This document shows positions 23,942-33,924 of a stretch of 64,000 nucleotides of DNA, one piece after another. The notes beneath the pieces are model-generated. The model was not told the DNA's origin, ran no database searches, and was given only the letters and a program-made list of their open reading frames with translations. The stretch is from Chelydra serpentina (lineage: Eukaryota; Chordata; Testudines; Chelydridae): assembly GCA_037349315.1 (NCBI GenBank), contig JBAIAC010000003.1, positions 12,090,501-12,154,500 on the forward strand, in the 5' to 3' direction. Position 1 is the first letter of the stretch. Every line of letters begins with the position of its first letter. The translations under genes and the position numbers were made by a program.

Positions 23942-24770
23942 TGTCATAAATGAAGGGAAGGGGGAGAGGGTCTGATGCAGTGCTATAAAATCCTCTTTCC
24001 AGTAAAGGGTTAAGAAATACAGGTAGCCAGACTGACACCTGACCTGGCTGGCATCTGACCAATAAGGGGACAAGATACTTTCAAATCTTAGGAGGGGGGA
24101 AGGCTGTGTGAGTGTTTTTGTCTGAGTCAGAGTGATCTTGGAAGACAGAAGGAACCTGCAGAAAATCAAACCTCCCTTTTCTGAAGTAAGTTTAGATAGC
24201 ATAGCGAATAGATTTCTGTTTAATTTTGGCTTGGTGTATTCCCTGTGTTAGAAGGGGCGGGGGGGGGGTGTTAATTCATGGTTTTCTGTAACTTTAAGGT
24301 TTTGTCCAGAGGGGGAAATCTCTCTGAGTTTGGAAATATAGTGCCCTGTAAAATAGTTACCATCCTGATTTTACAGAGATGATTTTACCTTCTTTCTTTT
24401 TAATAAAATCCTTCTTTTAAGAAGCTCACTGTTTTCTATGGTGTTAAAACCCAGGGGGTGGGTTTTTAGATCACTGTGTAACCAATTGGTTGGGAGATTG
24501 TTCTCAAGCTTCCCCAGGAAAGGGGGTGTACGGCTTGAGGGGGTATTTTTTGGGGGGAGGGAAGTTCAAGTGATTCCTTTCCTGGATTCTTGTTAGATAA
24601 TCATAATCATAGATACTTGATGGTGGCAGCGAAAGAAGCATTTCTCAGGGTGCAGGGAATTTTGTACCTTGGGGGATTTAACCTAAGCTGGTAAAAATAA
24701 GCTTAGGGGCTCTGAATGCGGGTCCCCACGTCTTTACCCTAGAGTTCAGAGTGGGGAGAGAACCCTGACA
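23942..24770 (+). mobile_element. Solo LTR with perfect 5-bp duplication
   Basis: The 829-bp LTR starts TGTCATAAATG and ends AACCCTGACA, flanked by CTCCC on both sides (23937-23941 and 24771-24775). A CTATAAAA box lies at 23983-23990 and an AATAAA signal at 24402-24407. There is no second LTR and no internal coding region, so it is a recombined solo LTR. It interrupts the CR1, whose sequence continues directly on the other side. Confidence 0.95.
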
Positions 24771-25485
24771 CTCCCCCATCGGCAAAACCTACTCTGTCAT
24801 TCCAATATATTTTGCACCCTGATATTACCGTGTCCCATTGTCCTCATTCCACCAAGATTCTGAGAGATTTATTAGTCAATATGCCCAATTAATACCAGGC
24901 ACTCAAGTTCATCCATCTTAGTATTTAGACTTGCAGCATTTGTATACAAGCATTTAAACATGTCACTTTTCAGCTGTCTGCCTTCATGTGATGTAATTTA
25001 ATGGGACTCTTTTTCATTTCTCTTCAGTTCCCACCTGTACTTTATCAACTTCTCTCTCTTGCTCTTTCTTAGGATATAGAATATCCCCTTTAATAAATCC
25101 TCCCTCAGGGATGTCTTTGTCCAAACCATGTGTTCCCCGGCACTTGTCGACTTTCCCCCAGCCCTTACTTTAAAAACTTCTCTACAGCCTCTTCCATTTT
25201 ACATGCCAGCAAGCTGGTTCTGTTTTGGTTTTTGTGGAGACCATTCTTCCTGTATAGGCTCCTCCTTTCCCAAAAGGTTCCCCTGTTCCTAATAAACCTA
25301 AATCCCTCCTCCCAAACACCCTAGTCTCATTCATACAGTGAGATCCTGCCGTTCTGCCTGTCCAGCTGACCCTGTGCATGGAACTGGAAGCATTCCAAAG
25401 AATGGAGGTCCTGGACTTTAATCTCTTACCGAGCAGCCTAGATTTGTCCTCCAGGATCTCTCTCTTGTATCTTTCCCTAACTCAT

Positions 25486-25670
25486 TCATAGAATCATAGA
25501 ATATTAGGGTTGGCAGGGACCTTAGGAGGTCATCTAGTCCAACCCCCTGCTCAAAGCAGGACCAATCCCCAATTTTTGCCCCAGATCCCTAAATGGCCCC
25601 CTCAAGGATTGAACTCATAACCCTGGGTTTAGCAGGCCAATGCTCAAACCACTGAGCTATCCCTCCCCCC
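25486..25670 (-). mobile_element. Turtle tRNA-derived SINE with CR1 tail, minus strand
   Basis: This is the same SINE family as 22171-22347, in inverted orientation. The CR1-like tail (AATCATAGAATATTAGGGTT) is at the left and the A/B boxes are at the right (GGATTGAACTC; CCACTGAGCTA), ending in a C run at 25670. It is inserted in the 5' part of the large CR1. Confidence 0.95.
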
Positions 25671-26420
25671 ATTGATACCTACATGTACCACGACCACAGG
25701 CTCCTTCCCAGCACTGCACATAAGTCTATCTGAATGTTTCGAGAGGCCTGCAACTTTCACATCCGTAAGCAATTCACCATGAGGTTCTCCCAGTCATAAC
25801 AATTCCAACTATCTACATTTCTAATAATCAAATCCCTCTTTACTATTACCTGTCTCTTCCTAACAAAAGGAGTCCTCTCTCCAGGAGGAGTATACTCAGT
25901 GCAAGAGAATACCATGACATCATCTGCAAGGAAGGTTGCAGCTATGGAATTGTTTACCTGCACTCCTGCTTGCTGTTTTCCTCCCCCAAGACTTTCATAC
26001 TCCTCAACAGCCAGAGACTGTCAGATTGCCGGTGGAACTGCTCTACTGCATCTCTAACAGTCTCATCTGTGTACCTCTCTGTCTCCCTTAGCTCTTCCAG
26101 TTCAGTCACTCTGGTCCCAAGAGCCCATACTCGGTCTCAGAGGACCATGAATTGCTTGCACCAAATGCATACGTATGACACTTGACCAAAAGGTAATCAC
26201 ACCTGCTGCATGTGGTGTGATAAATTGGATAACCCCTGCTGCTCCACTGCTGCCTGTGTTATTTTTACTCTGGCAGCGGTTTGTTTGTTCTTGGTGGTTT
26301 GGGTTTTTGCTGTTGTTTTGGACCGTAGCAGCTTTTTACAAAGAAACAATAGTTGAGCGCTTACTCCGCAATCTGTCTTCGGGTATAGCCAATCCCACCA
26401 ATAATACCTTATTTTGTCTC

Positions 26421-27905
26421 TCATTTCAGGGGAATGATCTTTGAGATGGTAGAAAAGGCCACTCCAACACTACCCCAAGTCCTTATGCTTTTTGGCTCTC
26501 CATCAACTTGTTTCCAGACCTGGCTCAGAGATTGAGCTGGATCATGGGCGAAAGCTATCTGGCTAAGGCTCAATTAAGAGAAGACCGAAGGAATGCTTTC
26601 AAGCTGGAGAAAGCAATAGTTAGAGTTGGAAGAGATAACACCAGGTCCCTCAAAAGAGGGAGCTTGTCTGACATGTATTACTCAGGATTACAGCCTTGGT
26701 GTCATGTTGGATCCTTTTTTATTCCTAGACAAGTAGCCAAGATCACTTCTTTTCCATCTGTGCTTCTCAAGAAGGCTGAGGGCTTTTCTTTTGGAAGTGG
26801 ATTGTGCCTGTTGTCTGCACCTTTGTCACATTAAAACCAGATCACAGCAAAGAGTTGTGCGGACATGTAAAAAGCAGTCAGGAATGTCAGGCAGTGCACT
26901 GTGCGTGGCAGGCCTGGTTATTAAGATGGGTGCTTTCATCTGCACCGGCTACTAGAGCAGTGTAAGCTATTTTTTTTAATCTATAAAGCTTCACATGGTT
27001 TGGAACCTAATTGCAGTACTTTAAAAACCACCCCCTCTACATATGTGTTACCATGGCAGCTGCAAACAGCAGAGGTGCTCAGGCCGAAAGCCTGGTACTT
27101 GCTCTCTTCCTTGCGGAGAGTATTTTCCTGATGTGCTGGAGGGCTGGATTAGGCATGATGATTTGGAAGTTTCATGCATATTGCTCCATTAGAACTGTCT
27201 ATGGATTTTTTATTTTTTTTTAATTACAACATACAGATTGGTAGAGCTTGGGACAGAGGCTCCTCAAATAAATACTTTGGGCCTCATTTGAAAGTGTCTT
27301 TCTGCAAAACACAAATAGCAGACTAGCCATAATTCTTTTAAGGTTTTGTTTGAGGTTCAAAGATCAGAATCAGGGCAATGTGAATCCCAATATTCTATAT
27401 TCTCTCTTGGGTAAAATATACAGTTCCTAGGGATTACTGGAAATGCTGCAGTTATCAATAATAATAGTTTGCCCATCTATATTGCCTTCCATCTGTGGAT
27501 CATACAGGGTTGTAAGCACCAGTGCACTACGTCTTATGACATCCCTGTGACAGGGGTCTGCAAAAACATCCCATTTTGTTTTCTGACGAATGTGTCATTA
27601 ATTATGTAGAGCATGACAGAACTGTGCTACAACTTAGCTGAAGTCTTCTAATTCAATCCTGGTGGCAGCATGGTCATTTATTTAAGGCATAAGACAAGGT
27701 GTGTGGTGATCTGTGTCCCTTCCACACACTTCCTATGGGGCCTACAACACATCACTTGATTCAAAGGTGTCAACAGGGCACCCCAAAACAGAGGCATTCC
27801 AAATTAGTAGCCACTTGTAGAAATTGTTGGTCTTAACCTCACTGCACATCAGTTCCCCCTGTACAATAAGGTAACAATCCTCCTCTATTGCATAAGGGAA
27901 GCTTA
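26421..27905. other. Intronic sequence, unrecognised
   Basis: The open frame 26508-26834 (108 codons) shows no known domain and no convincing splice context on either side. It may be an old repeat that I do not recognise. The rest is AT-rich. Confidence 0.45.
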
Positions 27906-27907
27906 GT

Positions 27908-28030
27908 TCATTATCATAGATTTCAAGGCCGGAATCTGGGACCATTATCCCATCTAGTCTGACCTCCTGTAGAACACAGAGCATAAAACTTCCCTGAAGT
28001 AATTCCTCTTAGAGCAGATTCTTTTATAAG
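27908..28030 (-). mobile_element. CR1 3' tail fragment, minus strand
   Basis: ATAGATTTCAAGGCCGGAAT, CCATCTAGTCTGACCTCCTG and the following bases match the inverted CR1 3' end found throughout turtles. It is short and diverged. Confidence 0.75.
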
Positions 28031-28192
28031 TGGTACCCTAAATACTCCCCTGTGGCACCCCAAAAAGGTATGAAAGGGCAGAGGATAGGTGGCTGGCCAC
28101 CCCATGCAGAATACACTCCATCTCTTAGCGATACAGGAGTTTCTGCACTACCCGGCGAAGCAAGTAGCTCCGGGAGGCACTGTGCCTGCATA

Positions 28193-28415
28193 AAAAGAAC
28201 AGAAGTACTTGTGGCACCTTAGAGACTAACACATTTATTTCAGCATAAGCTTTCGTAGGCTATAGCCCACTTCATCCGATGCATTCTATGCATCCGATGA
28301 AGTGGGCTATAGCCCACAAAAGCTTATGCTGAAATAAATTTGTTAGTCTCTAAGGTGCCGCAAGTACTCCTGTTCTTTTTACGGATACAGACTAACACGG
28401 CTGCTACTCTGAAAC
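28193..28415. mobile_element. Snap-back retroelement, 92-bp inverted arms, 13-bp duplication
   Basis: The insertion is flanked by the identical 13-mer CTGTGCCTGCATA (28180-28192 and 28416-28428). The left arm (AAGAACAGAAGTACTTGTGG to CATCCGATGCA) is repeated in inverted order on the right (TGCATCCGATGAAG to CTCCTGTTCTTTTT), folding around TGCATTCTATGCA. It then continues into ACTAACACGGCTGCTACTC, the usual end of this turtle family. The long duplication indicates retroposition. The inverted arrangement suggests a 5' inverted copy as seen in Penelope-like elements, which is my inference. Confidence 0.88.
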
Positions 28416-28428
28416 CTGTGCCTGCATA

Positions 28429-31400
28429 GAACAGGATGCCCATAGTGTTTCCGCTAGGGTTGGGTGCCTTTGCATGGCCTCCAATACAGCGCTGCCCTAG
28501 CGAGATGCCCTCTAGCCGCTAGCAGTTATTTTCATATTCTCAATGCTACTCATGACAAACATTCTCAATCAGCACATAAACCGCTGCCACATGATAGCAC
28601 AACCCAGTGGAGAAGTCCCACAATAGGATCCTGTGCAAGCCTGTCCCTTTGCAAACAGGAGTCTTTGCAATGTAGGGATGATAAGAGCGCTCCCAGACAA
28701 TGGCTCTCGATACGCTGGGCCTCCAGAAAGCATAAGCAGTTTTTGCTTTGATTCTAAAAACAGCTGTTCAAGCCTATGAACGCTTCCCCCTTGATCCTTT
28801 GTTCTACCTATTGGTATGGTCTGGTTATAACCCAACCCCCACAACACATGGCGGTTCGAATGGAGGAGGATCCCAATGGCCCTGATATTTTGAGAAAAGA
28901 GGAAAATATTGAGCTTACCTTTAAAGTTAAAAAAAAAATCAATATTTCACTATATTTTCTTAACTTTACTGCTCCTCCCCCTCCCACTCCCTTTGACTAA
29001 AAGACACAAGGTTAAAGCCCAATGGAAAGGCTACCACAAGTAAATTGATTTGTTTAAAGTTAAGCATTAAAATATAGGGAGGAAAATCCCACCATATATA
29101 GATAAATCTATCTATCTAGATATATATATAACTAGAGAGAGAGCAAAACTCTAGAAGGAGCATTTCCTTGGCATTCCCTTCTTTCCATTGGCTTTGGTCC
29201 AGCAATATACTTAGGCAGTTCAGTAGCGTCTCTCTATTCAGCAAAGCACTTAGGAGCACACTTAACATTAAGCACGTGCTTAAATGCTTTACTGAATTGG
29301 TGCCATAAGCATGTGTGTGACTTCAAGTATCCAAATAGCCTCATTGACTTCAATGGGGGCTTCTCACATCCTTAAGGTTAAGCACATGCTTAGATGCATT
29401 GCTGGATCTGGGCTCTTCCAGGGACAAAGCACCCAAAAGGGAAACTCAGGAAAAAGAAATCAAAGGAGTTTTCTGCTTTTTTAAAAAAAAAAAAATCATT
29501 TGCAATGTTAATGCCATAAAGTCAAAATCATTTTTTAAATGAAAATGTGACACAGCTTTTTCCAATTCTGCCTAACTCTTCCCAACTGCTTGGATGGATG
29601 ATATGTTAATTTTGTGGCACAGTTGCTCGAGGGAGAACAGTACAATCTCCCATGGTACACTGCACTCCATTTATAATGGACACGGTTTGGATTCAATCGT
29701 TTGTTATAGTCCTCAGAAAGTCATTTCTCCAAAGCAAACACTCTATGAAATACAATTTTCTCTAATTATACCAGACAAACTTCAATCCAAAATGGACTTC
29801 CTCAGCTTTTATGGGCATCTGCTTCTTTAATGCTGGAAGGAAGAGCTGGCAAGTGTAGAAACGGAATGGAGAGGCCATAGAGATTTAATTTCCTATAAAA
29901 TAGCTCCCCACAAGCTGTTTAAACTTTCCTTAGCTAGACCAATACTCTGAAGATTTTTGAGATTTGTACTGCAACACTTCCAATGAGCCCTGCTTGTGTT
30001 CTCACTGCCCAGGAGATTCCACAAACACTCCCGCGGATTTATGGTGCTCCCTTCCAAAATAACCCCTTTTTTCCAGCTATAAAATTAATTTAAATAAACA
30101 GAGAAGAAAGGAACAGACTCACTTGGATGGTTTTTGAGTAATTTTTAATATCTACCATAAATCTGATCACTCACAACCTGTTTCACACACTTACACGTCT
30201 GTCACACACACCTCCTCGCTTCCACAACCAACCCACAGAAATAACGTAATACATATGAATTTGGGCACACAGAGCTGCTGATTAAGAATTGACTGCAGTC
30301 ATACAGCTACTACAAAACCTGCAGTGGGACTGTGTATTTATTAATTCAGTACTTAATCGACATGCAAATGAGAGGTGTGCGTCATGTGTGTTGATTTCCT
30401 TTCCACACGCAGATTGCATTGCACAGGATTCATTGTCATGAGAAGTTTGGTTTCTGGTCCTTTTGTTATTGTTGTTGTTGTTGATATTATTATTACTAGT
30501 AAAGCCAAACTCATGTAATCAAAATCTGCATTCGTTTGTGAAAACAGCATAAAAACTGCTTAACTGATTAATTTTGCACTTGGGGCACTGGTCATAAGCA
30601 ATAACCTATCAACATATAGATGCTTTTTAGGACAAAATGCCAATGTTAGAGCTGCTGCATTTCCCATTCTGTCAGCTCGTCTGGTGCAAATGATTCTTCT
30701 CCGAGGTTCAGCTGTAAACATGTATTCTGAGCTGAACACTGGTGGACTGGGAATGCATTAGTTCTGTCATATAATGGTTTTCTTTTAACATTGGAGGTTT
30801 TAAAAAATAATAATGGTATAAAAATGCCAACCATTTTTTCTGCTCCTGCAATGAAAACTATGTGTTGGTTATTTTTGTGGAATTCAGAGACGGCTAGTTA
30901 ATACTGTGACTGCACTTCTTGACAAAAAGTCCATTACAATTGTCCAACAGTTCAAATGGAATAAGTGGCTATGCTTTATTGAGTCTCCCATTGTCTTCAA
31001 TGGGCTTTGGCCAGATTCCATGGACATTGTTAGTTAGCAGGGTTCCCTGTATCCGTTTTACCTTCCCCACTCTAACCAAAGTATCCTACCTATAATGACC
31101 ATATCATCACCTGCACTATTGAGAAGGATAGGGAATCAGCACAAGTCTTCTGCTAAACCAATGAGTTTTTGCTAGGCAACTTAGATCAGGTCGAGGCAAT
31201 ACGAGCTAGAAATTAGTCATCAAAATAGGGTTTTCTTAAAGCCCACAGACACATCATTATCTCACAAGGTCCTGGCACTGACTCCCATGACTAACACTTC
31301 ATTCAGATTTGCAGCATGCTGGGCAGCCACTAGGCCTTCTTCATATATTTTTGGGAAAAGGCTGGCACATGATGGACACCACCAGATACAAAAAAATATC

Positions 31401-32782
31401 TGCTTCTGGCCCTAAGGGGGCAGAATGTTTTTTTTTTATTCTGCCTGCACTCAATAGATTAAGGGCTTCTATTTGAAGTCATTAATGTCCTCAACAAGAG
31501 AACTATCGTAACTCCACTATAATGCCACCACAACCAAGCAACCAGCTGCTGTGATGTTCTCGCCATTGCTCTTTATTTTAAGAAGAAATGCAATGAACAA
31601 ATTCCCACAGATAGCCCCAACAAAAATCTGCACTTAAGGGTTTGATTTAAACACACAGAAACTCTGAGTCAAAAGGGCTTACTTTCCACATGCAACAACA
31701 ATAACAGTTGTCAAGAGAGACCACTCAGTTGGTATGTTCAATTTTATACCCCCAACATTGAACCATTCTAAGTAAAGCTAAAAAAAAATACCACATTAAT
31801 GTGCAAATACAAATGAAAACTACTTTCTTTCATGTGGCTTAATTCAGTGGAAGAGAAAGGCAGAAGTGCATTACAATCAACTATAAAACACTCCACCAAA
31901 ACATAGCATTACCTTAATCATTAAGGGGTACATAAATGTTGTCATGACTTCAGTGAGCATACTTTTCCTAAATTGATATTGTTAATACCACACAATGCTG
32001 ATTTTATTACTTCGTAAACAATAAATTGTATTTAATAATTCTATGTGTAGTTGTGAAGGGAAATACATTGAATGTGAGTAACTGAATAGAGTTTGTGAAC
32101 CCTTCGCAAACATTTGGAGTGCCAGAAAATATCCTGAAATATTTATCAGTTAACAATTGCTTTTCACAGCCATGTTGGATTAAATTTTTGGACCCAGATC
32201 CTGCAAATAAACTCCTACAATAAAGTCCACGTAGGTGGACACCTCCCGGTGAATTGGCACACACTCAGGGTTGGCACTTAAAGCTTAGCTGATACAGTAC
32301 ACATGACTCCTATCTTAGAAAGGTTTCCATAAAAGCATAAGCCAAGTCATCTTGCATGGGATTTTAGCTTTTGTATCAATCTAATGACCATGGCAAATTA
32401 CAAGTAATCGACAGTGTGTATGGATTAAATCAGCTTTACAACTTTTCTGTATGACAACAGCACAAGAGAAGGGAAAGGAGAACGAGAAAACGATTACTGT
32501 TATATAATAAATGCCTCAATATTCAGGCATTTAGGACACAAAATCAAGGCACATGAAGAGACAGAATCAGAGGGACCTACCAATAGTCACAAATATTAGC
32601 TATAGCGTGTGTCTTTTTATCCTAGCATACTATGGAACGTGCTCATTTCACAGCCTGTGACCAGTACACTGTACCCGCACACACAAACTCCCAGTACCTG
32701 TATAATCTCATGCAAACACACAGCAATGCATATATACATACTGGATTAAATCAAACATCCAACAAGCAAAGAATGTTAAATA
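28429..32782 (-). other. Intron downstream of the ADGRL3 lectin exon
   Basis: This AT-rich intron contains a foldback at 29205-29420, a TAGA/TA-rich run at 29092-29135, a TTG run at 30465-30483 and a GATCCTGCAAA-type foldback fragment near 32190-32275. No further latrophilin exon was seen, in particular not the short one encoding the CNNRTQ continuation. Unique non-repetitive DNA such as 29480-30600 may hold conserved non-coding elements, but I cannot test that. Confidence 0.55.
29205..29420. repeat. Foldback repeat ('AAGCACGTGCTTAA' family)
   Basis: Inverted arms (CAGCAAAGCACTTAGG..., TTAAGCACGTGCTTAAATGC and CATTGACTTCAATGGGGGCT...AAGCACATGCTTAGATGC) mark a common turtle foldback element. 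Other copies are at 38480-38572, 46105-46195 and 57755-58170. Confidence 0.75.
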
Positions 32783-32791
32783 TCATACCTT
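32783..32791 (-). promoter_or_regulatory. ADGRL3: Splice donor of the ADGRL3 lectin exon
   Basis: The gene-strand sequence AAG|GTATGA fits the vertebrate donor consensus. It cuts inside an Arg codon (AG|N), which suits the Q-R-C-N-N-R junction known for latrophilins. Confidence 0.85.
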
Positions 32792-33002
32792 TGAGTCATA
32801 ATCTTATAGGCATCTGGCAGATAACAGCGGATATTCTCCATCTGAGCAGGATCAGAGTCACAGATTTTATCATCGGTCCTACCATAGTTGGCACTTTCAA
32901 TCATGATGACATCTGTTCCCGGGCAGCGAAGTTCTATTGGATAGCTCTCACAGGACAGTTCCCGTCGGACCACGGCCATAGGAACTGGGGCACGACTGAA
33001 AG
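32789..33002 (-). CDS. ADGRL3: ADGRL3 (latrophilin-3) coding exon, start of the lectin domain
   Basis: This 214-nt internal exon encodes 70 full codons plus split codons at both ends. The peptide begins [15 protein letters not shown] and ends [10 protein letters not shown], and it contains the [11 protein letters not shown] block typical of the latrophilin galactose/rhamnose-binding lectin (SUEL/RBL) domain. Four cysteines are visible (SCES, LRC, KIC, RCY), matching the disulphide framework of the family. From memory it matches mammalian latrophilin-3 almost exactly, apart from conservative changes at APVPM and IMTQ. Latrophilin-1 and -2 have a different motif (AALPFGL in place of APxPMAV), which is why the paralogue call is firm. 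Latrophilins are postsynaptic adhesion GPCRs, and this extracellular domain helps bind teneurin. The acceptor is a pyrimidine-rich tract ending CTCTAG just above 33002, and the donor is AAG|GTATGA at 32789/32788. The exon enters with two bases of an Ala codon and leaves after two bases of an Arg codon. Neighbouring exons were not found in the window. Confidence 0.94.
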
Positions 33003-33024
33003 CTAGAGCGGATAAAACAAAGCA
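33003..33024 (-). promoter_or_regulatory. ADGRL3: Splice acceptor of the ADGRL3 lectin exon
   Basis: On the gene strand a T-rich tract (TGCTTTGTTTTATCC) leads into CTCTAG, followed directly by CTTTCAG. The first AG gives the expected Ala-Phe-Ser-Arg junction, so it is taken as the real acceptor. The second AG is 7 nt inside the exon and would shift the reading frame. Confidence 0.8.
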
Positions 33025-33146
33025 TTTATCTTCAGCACGGAGAATAGGATTCAAAGCAGGAACACTGCCTTTTTTATTGTTTTTGTACCGTATACTAAGA
33101 CCTTTTCTAAAGGTTTTGGCTCTGGGTGATACATTGACTACCCTTG

Positions 33147-33345
33147 CAGTGTGGATAGAGCACTGGACAGGGACTGAGGAGACCTGGGTGCTATTCCTGA
33201 CTCTACCACGGACCTGCTTGGTGACCACGGACAAGTCACTTCATCGCTCTGTACCTCACAGTTTCCCCACCTGCAAAAAGGGGATGATGACACTGACCTC
33301 CTTTGAGGTCTACTGATTGAAAAGTGCTACAAAAGAGCTAGATAT
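33147..33345 (+). mobile_element. MIR SINE
   Basis: The classic MIR order is visible: GGATAGAGCACTGGACAGGG, then GAGGAGACCTGGGTGCTATT, then GACAAGTCACTTCATCGCTC, then GTTTCCCCACCTGCAAAAAG. MIRs are ancient tRNA-derived SINEs shared by amniotes. It sits about 145 bp upstream of the ADGRL3 exon on the gene strand, in antisense to the gene. Confidence 0.92.
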
Positions 33346-33801
33346 TATATTATTTCCTTCAGTATTACACCATGGGGATGTTCTGTTTTGTTTTTAAACA
33401 AATAGCCTTCACAAGTTACAAGAACTTTAAGCATATCATTTTATTATTGCATTCTATGTGAAAAGCTTCACAGAGTTACCAAGTTCCACATTTCTTTATT
33501 GCTCTTGATTAAGTGGGGAAATTATCTTTTGGATGAGATTTTAAAATGCCAGGGTTGTGTGCGCTCTGTCTCTCTTGCATAGCACTCTTTGTGAGGGCAC
33601 ATGGGGTTGCCAGTGTCCGTGGATAACATTTCCCTAATGACCTCCCTCAGTTTTGCCAGTGACGTCAATGGAAGCACAGTTAGGCCAACGCTGAGTACTT
33701 TTCAAAATCCCACCCACAAAAGCACTCAAAATCAGCCCTGGAACTACGTCTGTGTACATCTGAATTTTGTCCAGGTCCTTCAAATGTTCCCAGAAATCTG
33801 A

Positions 33802-33910
33802 AGTATCAGAGGGGTAGCCGTGTTAGTCTGGATCTGTAGAAGCGACAAAGGGTCCCGTGGCACCTTATAGACTAACAGAGTTAGTTAATAAGGTGCCACA
33901 GGACCCTTTG
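33802..33910. mobile_element. Snap-back retroelement with 14-bp duplication
   Basis: The 109-bp insertion is flanked by the identical 14-mer TCCCAGAAATCTGA (33788-33801 and 33911-33924). The left part carries GGGGTAGCCGTGTTAGTCTG and ACAAAGGGTCCCGTGGCACC. The right part, AAGGTGCCACAGGACCCTTTG, is its inverted copy. It belongs to the same family as 8606-8698. Confidence 0.9.
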
Positions 33911-33924
33911 TCCCAGAAATCTGA

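Larger units (their letters stand above)
20680..26420 (-). mobile_element. Near-complete CR1 LINE (L3-like), minus strand, with four insertions
   Basis: Continuous minus-strand CR1 sequence runs from the 3' tail at about 20680 (AAGAATGGCCACACCCAGTC) through RT and endonuclease regions (20.7-23.9 kb) to ORF1/5' sequence at 24.8-26.4 kb (for example CTGCCGTTCTGCCTGTCCAG, TACATGTACCACGACCACAG). It is interrupted by a hAT-like element (21770-22467) carrying a SINE, a solo LTR (23942-24770) and a SINE (25486-25670). Subtracting these leaves about 4.0 kb, close to full CR1 length. The reading frames are heavily decayed, so it is a fossil. The 5' end is approximate. Confidence 0.88.

Noticed and set aside
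32776..33234. 152-codon minus-strand frame taken as one protein
   Set aside because: Only 32789-33002 is exon. The Met-initiated part above 33002 is intron sequence running into a MIR, and the residues after MTQ are intron past the donor.
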